A program made the translations under genes and the position numbers. A stretch of DNA of 64,000 nucleotides, taken from assembly GCA_016802295.1 (NCBI GenBank), contig JAESIW010000138.1:3562152-3626151 (forward strand), read 5' to 3'. Below the pieces are notes generated by a model, which was not told the DNA's origin, made no database searches, and was given only the letters and a program-made list of their open reading frames with translations. This stretch comes from Brachionus rotundiformis (lineage: Eukaryota > Rotifera > Eurotatoria > Ploima > Brachionidae). This document shows, piece after piece, positions 57,151 through 64,000 of the stretch (its first letter is position 1; each line of letters starts with the position of its first letter).

Positions 57151-57994
57151 TTGTTTGTAAGATAACAGTTAACCATTTAAATATTTTTCCTTATCAAAAT
57201 AAAAGTTTAAATTTACATTTAAAAATTTTCAATCAATTTAACTGCTTGATTGAATTATTTACCTTTTTTTCATATGAGAACTTAACTAAGGTAGAGTATA
57301 TTGAAATTAATACAATATTATAATTTATTCAACTTAATTCCTATACTCATGAAATATTTTATGCAGCTTTTGTTATATACTCAAATGCTGAGTTAATTTT
57401 TAGAACAAAAAAGATTGTTTTCGATAAGGCATTAGAATATACAACCTTAAACTTAATAGAGCATTCTTCAGACGAATGTTATGTTTTAAATTTTATGTTA
57501 ACTTAAATTAAAAAAATTGCTTAAATTTTAAAATTAGATTTGAGCTTTGTAGACATCTTTTGTACACACTTTACTTTAGTTTATGCAACTTAATCTATTA
57601 TTATAATCTTTTGAATATTTTCACACTTTTGTTTTTCTTGTAATCCAAAAATGTTTTTTTTTCAAATGTTAGATCATATTTTCCGCAATAAAAAAAGTGA
57701 AAAAAAGTACTAAAGCTAGATTGAAAAAAATTTAATGTAAATTTTAGGTAATTAAAGAATCATTGCTTAAATATTAAAAAGTTAATAAATTTAATTATTC
57801 TTCAATTACTAAAAGATAACGTCCATTTTTAAATGAAAAAAATTAAGCTAATTGTATTTCTAAACAATATTATAATGAATCTGTTTTTTTTTCAAATAAT
57901 TTTATTTATAATTAAGATAAAAATAAAATCAATAATTTTGAATAGAATTTAGATACTTAATTAAGTAGAATCCGTTTGAAATAATTGTCCAAAA
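57151..57994. other. Intergenic region before GPD2
   Basis: About 840 bp, upstream of the GPD2 start and of the minus-strand tRNA. It is AT-rich with no gene seen and presumably holds the GPD2 promoter and 5' UTR. Confidence 0.5.
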
Positions 57995-60927
57995 ATGCGC
58001 ATCAAAGTAAATAGAAAAGTTTTAAAAACATTAGCTTATGCCACTACTGGTACTCTTGGTCTTGGAGCATATGTGTACTATAAGAGCCAGTCTAACGCAC
58101 TACAGGCAGCACCCAAACCAGCAAACTGGTTGGTTGAACTTCCTTCGAGAGAAGAACAAGTTGAAGCTATGAGCAAGACCCCACAGTTCGATGTTTTGAT
58201 TATAGGAGGTGGTGCCACAGGAGCTGGCTGTGCCGTAGATGCCGCAAGTCGAGGATTAAAAACTGCTTTAGTAGAAAAATTTGACTTTTCTTCTGGAACT
58301 AGCAGTCGTAGCACCAAGTTGATTCATGGCGGAGTAAGATATTTGCAGAAAGCTATCATGCAATTTGACATTGAACAATACCGAATGGTTAAAGAAGCGC
58401 TTGCTGAAAGAGCCAATTTGATAAATATAGCACCACATCTAAGTTATCCTTTTGCAATAATGTTACCTGTTTACAAGTAATTAAAGAAAATACATATATT
58501 TTAAAAGATAATTTTTTTTCCTAATAAAGATTATGGCAAATTCCATATTTCTGGGTCGGCATTAAAGCTTATGACCTGGTAGCTGGACGTCAGTTATTAA
58601 AACCAAGTTATTTCATATCTAAAAATACAGCATTGGAATTGTTTCCAATGTTAAAAAAGGAATCTCTAGTTGGTGCGATTGTCTACTACGATGGTCAGCA
58701 CAATGATGCCCGAATGAACATATCATTGGCAGTGACTGCGGCACGCTTGGGTGCTAATGTAGCAAATCATGTAGCTGTAACAGAACTAATACATGAAGAG
58801 GATGAAAAGGGACATAAAAAAGCAGTAGGCGCAAAATGTCTTGATAGATACACAGGAAAAGAATTCACTGTTAGAGCAAAAGCTATTATAAACGCTACTG
58901 GCCCTTACACAGATACAATTCGTAAAATGGACAATGAAAAAATTCCCAACATCTGCCAACCTTCATCAGGCGTTCACATTGTTTTACCAGATTATTACAG
59001 TCCACAGAATATGGGCCTATTAGATCCTAGTACAAGTGATGGAAGAGTAATTTTCTTTTTGCCGTGGCAGAAGCACACAATGGCCGGCACTACAGATACA
59101 CCATGTGCCTTGACCGATTATCCAACTCCACATGAAGATGATGTTAATTTTATCATTAACGAAATTAAAAATTATCTTAATAATGATGTACAAGTTAGAA
59201 GAGGAGATATCTTGAGCGCTTGGTCAGGCATTAGACCTTTGGTTAGTGATCCGAATAAAGCTGATACTCAATCACTAGCTCGTAATCATATAGTCCATGT
59301 TTCAGACTCTAAATTGATAACAATCGCCGGCGGCAAATGGACCACTTACCGTCATATGGCAGAAGAAACTATCGATGCTGCTATTCAAGCATGTGGACTC
59401 GAGCCAAAGAATGAATGCATCACAAAAGGTCTTTTTCTTGAAGGTGGTCACAATTGGACTCCAACTTCTTATATCAGACTTGCTCAAGACTACGGTATTG
59501 AAACAGAAGTTGCTATTCATTTATCAAACACTTATGGAGATCAGGCAGATAAAGTTGCTGAACTTAGTAGCTTAACTGGAAAACGTTGGCCAGTTGTTGG
59601 AGTCAGACTTCACCAAGAATTTCCTTATATTGACGCTGAGGTAAAATATGCAGTTAAAGAGTATGCTAGAAGCGCCGTTGATGTTATCGCTAGACGCACC
59701 AGAATGTCATTTTTAAATGTTTTGGCTGCAGATGAAGCTTTGCCAAGTAAGTTTTTTTATCAAATAATAAATATGGTCAATTAGTTTATCTGGTTTTTTC
59801 TATCTGTTTTATTTGAGTACAGCTATTTAGATTTATATCTCCAAATATCATCAATTAATCTTTTTTAAATTATTATTGATAATTTCATTAATTTTACTAA
59901 AAGATAACCAATCTAACTTTATAAATCAAATGTTAAAAAAAAATTTAACTTTGAATTTAATTAGGAATTGTTGAAATAATGGCAAGTGAATTGAAATGGA
60001 GCAAACAAAAGCAACAGGACGAATTGGAACATGCCAAAGAATTTTTGAAGCGAGAAATGGGTTTGAACTTGAAGTATCAGATGAAAACTACTGTTCCAAT
60101 AAACTTCAGCAAAGAAGAAATAAGCACTTATATAAAACGATTTAGAAGCTTGGACAAATCCAACAAAGGCTACATTACTCATAAAGATTTGAGAGCTTTT
60201 TTCAAAGTATATAATAATTAAATATTTCCTTTGGCTCTAGATTAAATTAATTATTGTATCTTTATTGTAAATTTTCTAATAGAAATATAAGGAAGAGGAA
60301 GGATTTTTTGGTTTTAGAAAAACTTCTAGTCGCGTAAGTTATTACATTCTCAGCACTATTTTAACATTGTTGTAACCAACATTAACAAATTAAATTTCTG
60401 AGGCTAAATTTTTGGAACAATCTTTAAGAAATCTTCAAATCTATTATAAATCAAAAATCGAGCCTTTGGAAATTTAATCAATTGGACTCATAAGCTATAT
60501 TCACTGTAAATCTCTTAATAAAAAGTCATTATTTTTTTATTGTTTCATAAACTTCTACTAATATATAATTGGTATATTTGAAATTATCTAATCTTTGTCT
60601 AATCCTTTAAGGAATCTCAAGAAGAAATTCCTGAAGACGAATTACATTTATTAATTACCGAAGTTGATACAAATAAAAATGGACTCATCGAATTAGATGA
60701 AGTAATTTTTTTTTTTATCTAAAAATCCAAATTAATTTTAAAATTTTTCATTTTAGTTTCTACAGGTAAAATTTATTTGATATTTTTAAAATTTAGCAGG
60801 TTTGTACTTATGCAAAATTAAGTTAATGTCAGCGTTGAAAACAGGAGCAATTGGGCAAAGTCGATTTTCAAAAGCAAGCTCTATCAAGAATAAAATAAAC
60901 ACAACTCGAAGTGGAGGTGGTGTCTAA
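57995..60927 (+). CDS. GPD2: Mitochondrial FAD-dependent glycerol-3-phosphate dehydrogenase
   Basis: Six exons: 57995-58476, 58530-59746, 59965-60206, 60612-60701, 60757-60765 and 60823-60927. Phases agree and give 714 aa (human about 727). The enzyme oxidises glycerol-3-phosphate to dihydroxyacetone phosphate at the outer face of the inner mitochondrial membrane and reduces ubiquinone, forming half of the glycerophosphate shuttle. A basic N-terminus with a short hydrophobic segment (about 10-27) precedes the FAD loop DVLIIGGGATGAGCAVDAAS. SSRSTKLIHGGVRYL, VYYDGQHNDARMN and INATGPYTD follow, all family signatures. The C-terminal part in exons 3-6 carries two EF-hands, DKSNKGYITHKD and DTNKNGLIELDE. 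The second is canonical, so Ca2+ activation is expected as in animals. Exon 5 is a 9-nt micro-exon encoding FLQ, required to restore the conserved EFLQLMSA sequence. AATAAA follows the stop by a few bases. Confidence 0.95.
60757..60765 (+). CDS. GPD2: 9-nt micro-exon of GPD2
   Basis: TTTCTACAG encodes Phe-Leu-Gln between acceptor TTTTAG and donor GTAAAA. The flanking introns are 55 and 57 bp. Both junctions are phase 0, so skipping would leave the frame intact and remove only three residues at the end of the second EF-hand. The family's conserved EFLQLMSA string is formed only when this exon is included. Confidence 0.85.
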
Positions 60928-61451
60928 GGATGAAAATAAATTTTTTTGTCTAATTCAAAAATTAATTTATTTAAACTTTTTTTAAAAATATTTTTCAATT
61001 AATTTTAAAAAATAAACCTTTATTTAATATAGCATATATTTATTTTAATAAAATATAATTGAAATCACTATTTTAAATTTTTGTCTAAATCTAAATAAAA
61101 CTTTTTATCTGTCTTTTTAAGTGTCTTTTTATTTATTTTTAAATACGCATGATTTTATAAAACGAAAGTAAAATCATAAAACATTTTCTCTTTATTTTTA
61201 AGAATTTTGATTAACTTAAGATAAAATTTAAAATATAAAATAAATTAAGAAAAACGAATAAATTTTGTTTTTGAGAAAGAGATACTCAAAAAACTAATTT
61301 TTTTCAGCTATTTCAATGAGGCTGTAATATCATTTCAGCAGTCGACGTTAGTTTTGTAAAAAAAAAAACAAATTTCAACTGTTCTAAATAAAAATTATCT
61401 TTTAGATTTTAAAATCTATAAACTTTTTTGATTTTTGTTTATGATATCAAT
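60928..61451. other. Convergent 3' spacer between GPD2 and ERp44
   Basis: About 520 bp of AT-rich sequence shared by the 3' ends of two convergent genes. It contains AATAAA motifs on the plus strand near 60935. No other feature seen. Confidence 0.55.
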
Positions 61452-63250
61452 TTATAATTCACCGTCATATTTTATCGAATACCGATCTTTTGATGGAGCT
61501 AATTTAATGAAAACAGATTCAGGAGGTGTTGTTCCTCCAGCAGTTTTTGGTTTATTGTCATCTTTTATGTTTGGCAGATGATTACTATCAGATGGGTCAA
61601 TTTTCGGAGGTTCAGGTGTTGGGTCCGGTCCATTGTGAAATTCTCGATGTAGTTTACCAGAATGTAAATCTTCCACAAATTTTCCCAAATAATTGTCTTC
61701 ACTCCTTTTTAACCAAAAATTTATAAATTATTCAAAATTTAAATATTTATCATACGTCAATTTTTTGTAATCTGGAAATAGATACATGTGTCTAAAACTA
61801 TCAATGGCTAAAACTGGCAAATCAGCAGCAGTTTTTCCCAAATGATGCAGAGGATGTGAAAACTTATTGCCATCAGCATGAACAGCGGTAATGGTGTCTT
61901 AAATAAAAATTTTATTTTTGTTTGAAAAAATTTTTATCAAAAATACTTTTATAGTGCGGAAGTTGTCTTGCCACTTCTCTTTCAAAAACTTTAACCGATT
62001 CAGTATCTTCTGGCTTGTGGAACAAAATCAGAAATGGCAGGCCTTCTTCAGTCAGCTCCTTGAAAAAATTTAATTATTTTTTGTTACCTTTATGGTAAAG
62101 GTATATCACTTCAGCATTTTCAAACGTGATTTCTCGCACCAAAGGGGTACATTTTTCATTTGCCCAAGCATACAAGGCTTCATAATTGTTCAAGTCTCCT
62201 ATATAGATGATCTCATTATGATCCAAATCCTGTCAAAATGATTAATAAAGCTAAATTTTGTTTTTTAAAATATTACCTCTTTGAATGAAATTTGTTCTGG
62301 ATGATCTCGCTGGACCATTGTTTGTTCTCTAAAACAGAAAATAAATGAAAAAAAATTTTTTTTAATAATTAGTTACGCTAAAACGGCGATGAATGAACAA
62401 CTATCGCGGAGTAAACTTGAGAGTTTTGTGAAAACTTTATATGACTCTCCCTGGTCATTCAAATAGTATCCGATCAAAATTCTTTTTTTTTTCTAATAAA
62501 AAATTAATTATTAAATTTTCCAAATATTAACTTATTTACTTCATTTAAAGCAATGCTCAGTTCTGGATATGTTTTGGCTACTTTAATTGGATTTTTGATT
62601 TGTTCTCTAATATAGGACAAAAAAGCATCAGTTGATCTAAAATTATAAAAACTAAATGTTTCTAAAAATAATGAAATTAAAATTACCTTGCTCCTCTATA
62701 CTCTTTTTTCAGGGCTATTCCGTTTCGGAACAGCTTCAAAGTTGGATATTTATTTACTTGGTTTTTAGAAGCGATTTCATCTTGAAAATTTAATTTAATT
62801 CAAAAAAAATATTTTAAAATAGAAAATTTACTTTCAGCTTCACAGTCAACTTTGGCAATGCTCAATTTTCCATCCTAAATTAGGTTATTTTTAACTAAAA
62901 TGTTGAAGTTTAATTAAAATTCTAAATGTTACCGAAAATTCGGACAAAGCTTTATCAGCAAAATCATCGAAAATCGGTTCCAACATCTGGCTAAATCTGC
63001 ACCTTGAATAAATTGTTAATTCTTTATTTATTTACCAATTCTAATTTTAGTTTACCAACTAGCATAAAAATTTACAAAAACAAGTTCATTTTTAGAAAGA
63101 ATCGCATCAAAGTTTTGACTATTTAGTTGGAGAGCACCTGAATAAGCTTTTTGTATGTAACACAAACACTAAAAATCAAGATTAATTAAAACCCAAACTG
63201 GTTAGGATATTTTTTACCAAAATTAATGCTAATTTTTTCCCTAAATTCAT
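61452..63250 (-). CDS. ERP44: Endoplasmic reticulum protein ERp44 (thioredoxin family)
   Basis: Twelve exons on the minus strand: 63250-63218, 63168-63056, 63002-62933, 62874-62832, 62780-62687, 62636-62540, 62492-62377, 62328-62277, 62229-62110, 62058-61947, 61897-61756 and 61704-61452. Phases agree and give 414 aa (human 406). ERp44 shuttles between Golgi and ER and retrieves Ero1 and unassembled oligomers by mixed disulfides. A signal peptide (about 1-20) is followed by the first thioredoxin domain with the ERp44-specific motif WCRFSQML, active Cys50; the second active-site Cys is Ser53, as in the family. KYPTLKLFRNG, PLVREITFEN, EELTEEGLPFLILFH and IDSFRHMYLF are conserved blocks. The tail SGKLHREFHNGPDP...PPES leads to the C-terminus, which reads YDGEL where vertebrates have RDEL. 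Introns are about 45-60 bp. The exon 12 acceptor has a poor pyrimidine tract but fits phase and similarity. Confidence 0.94.
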
Positions 63251-64000
63251 TTTTAAATTCGAATTTTATGAAAAAAAACAGAATTTAAATCTAAATATAC
63301 GAAATTTTGAATAATTTTCCAAAGTTTTAGTAACTTGACGATTGGTTTTCCTCAATCAACCATTGACAGTTGATGACGACAATATTAAAGTATTTGTTTT
63401 ATTTTAATAAATTAAAATAACATACATATTGAGAGCAGTTTGAATTTTAAATATAAAGGTAAATTGTAATAAAAAATGTCTTGATTAATTTTGAAAAATT
63501 TACATTAATTTTGAACACGTCATTAGAATTAAGCAAAAAAACTAATTCATATTCTATTTGATTGATTCTCTGACATGACAAAATATTTTTTACAAAATTT
63601 TACACAATTTTTATTTTAAAAAAGCATAATTTTTAAGTCTATTTGATATTTTTACAGTAATTCAATATTTATTAGAAAATTCGAAATTCTGCAAAGTTAC
63701 ATTTGTTCTAAACTAAAATTAGTTATGTTGAAATATTTGTATTTTTTGGAAAAATGTATTAAATTTTGTAAAATTATTAGAATTAGTATATGATTGTTTA
63801 ATGAGTATTATTTATTTAAATATTAATTGAGAACTTAAAAATTTCAAGAGTTTTGCAAAAAATTATCAGTAAAATTTTTTTTAAATTCACATGATTCAAA
63901 TAATCACGTTATTAATTTTAAACAAGAATATCAAATAAAAAAATATCTTTCTAATATTTAGAATCTAAAGATTTTTTAGTTTTTTTTTTGGATAAGAATC
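63251..64000. other. Upstream flank of ERp44
   Basis: About 750 bp of AT-rich sequence. It presumably contains the ERp44 promoter and 5' UTR. No other gene seen up to the window edge. Confidence 0.5.

Overview
This window is nuclear DNA of an invertebrate animal. It is roughly three quarters A+T by eye, its genes are split by GT-AG introns, and its gene content is metazoan: a Frizzled receptor, a two-pore K+ channel and an FHA/PH-domain cortical scaffold. Introns fall into two classes, about 45-60 bp in most genes and several kb in one gene. Together with the base composition and the mobile-element load this would fit a small protostome such as a monogonont rotifer, but the taxon is inference; nothing here proves it.

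Layout. 1-2.4 kb has no recognisable gene. A small single-exon gene resembling the PRR15 family is at 2.4-2.9 kb (+). A three-exon zinc-ribbon gene of unknown function is at 4.65-5.71 kb (-). A ten-exon PHLDB/LL5-type gene fills 6.7-27.5 kb (-) and could be assembled completely with consistent splice phases (1559 aa). A compact head-to-tail cluster on the minus strand, 31.4-36.0 kb, holds FDXR, MALSU1/RsfS, UFC1 and UCHL3, 125-277 bp apart. A decayed LINE piece lies at 36.5-37.1 kb. A three-exon two-pore K+ channel is at 40.8-42.9 kb (+). At 43.2-43.7 kb there is an almost identical, internally deleted copy of the 3' part of the Frizzled gene. At 44.3-49.0 kb (+) lies a longer paralogue of the zinc-ribbon gene; its first intron is swollen by a TTAA-type MITE and a 5'-truncated LINE. 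At 49.3-50.8 kb a pogo/Tigger-like remnant is interrupted by a second transposon with an 8-bp target duplication. A Frizzled 5/8-type receptor gene is at 54.4-56.7 kb (+), a tRNA-Gly(GCC) at 57.1 kb (-), mitochondrial glycerol-3-phosphate dehydrogenase with a 9-nt micro-exon at 58.0-60.9 kb (+), and a twelve-exon ERp44 gene at 61.5-63.3 kb (-).

Relations. Most genes are ordinary housekeeping or signalling genes with no shared pathway. UFC1 and UCHL3 both act on ubiquitin-like modifiers, and FDXR, MALSU1 and GPD2 are mitochondrial. The least ordinary content is the zinc-ribbon gene pair: conserved exon phases, an internally repeated domain, and a C-terminal domain in the long copy that looks like an inactive C48/Ulp1-type peptidase fold. 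This is the best candidate for an undescribed family. All exon models were built by hand from splice signals, phase and family similarity; no alignment or database search was run.
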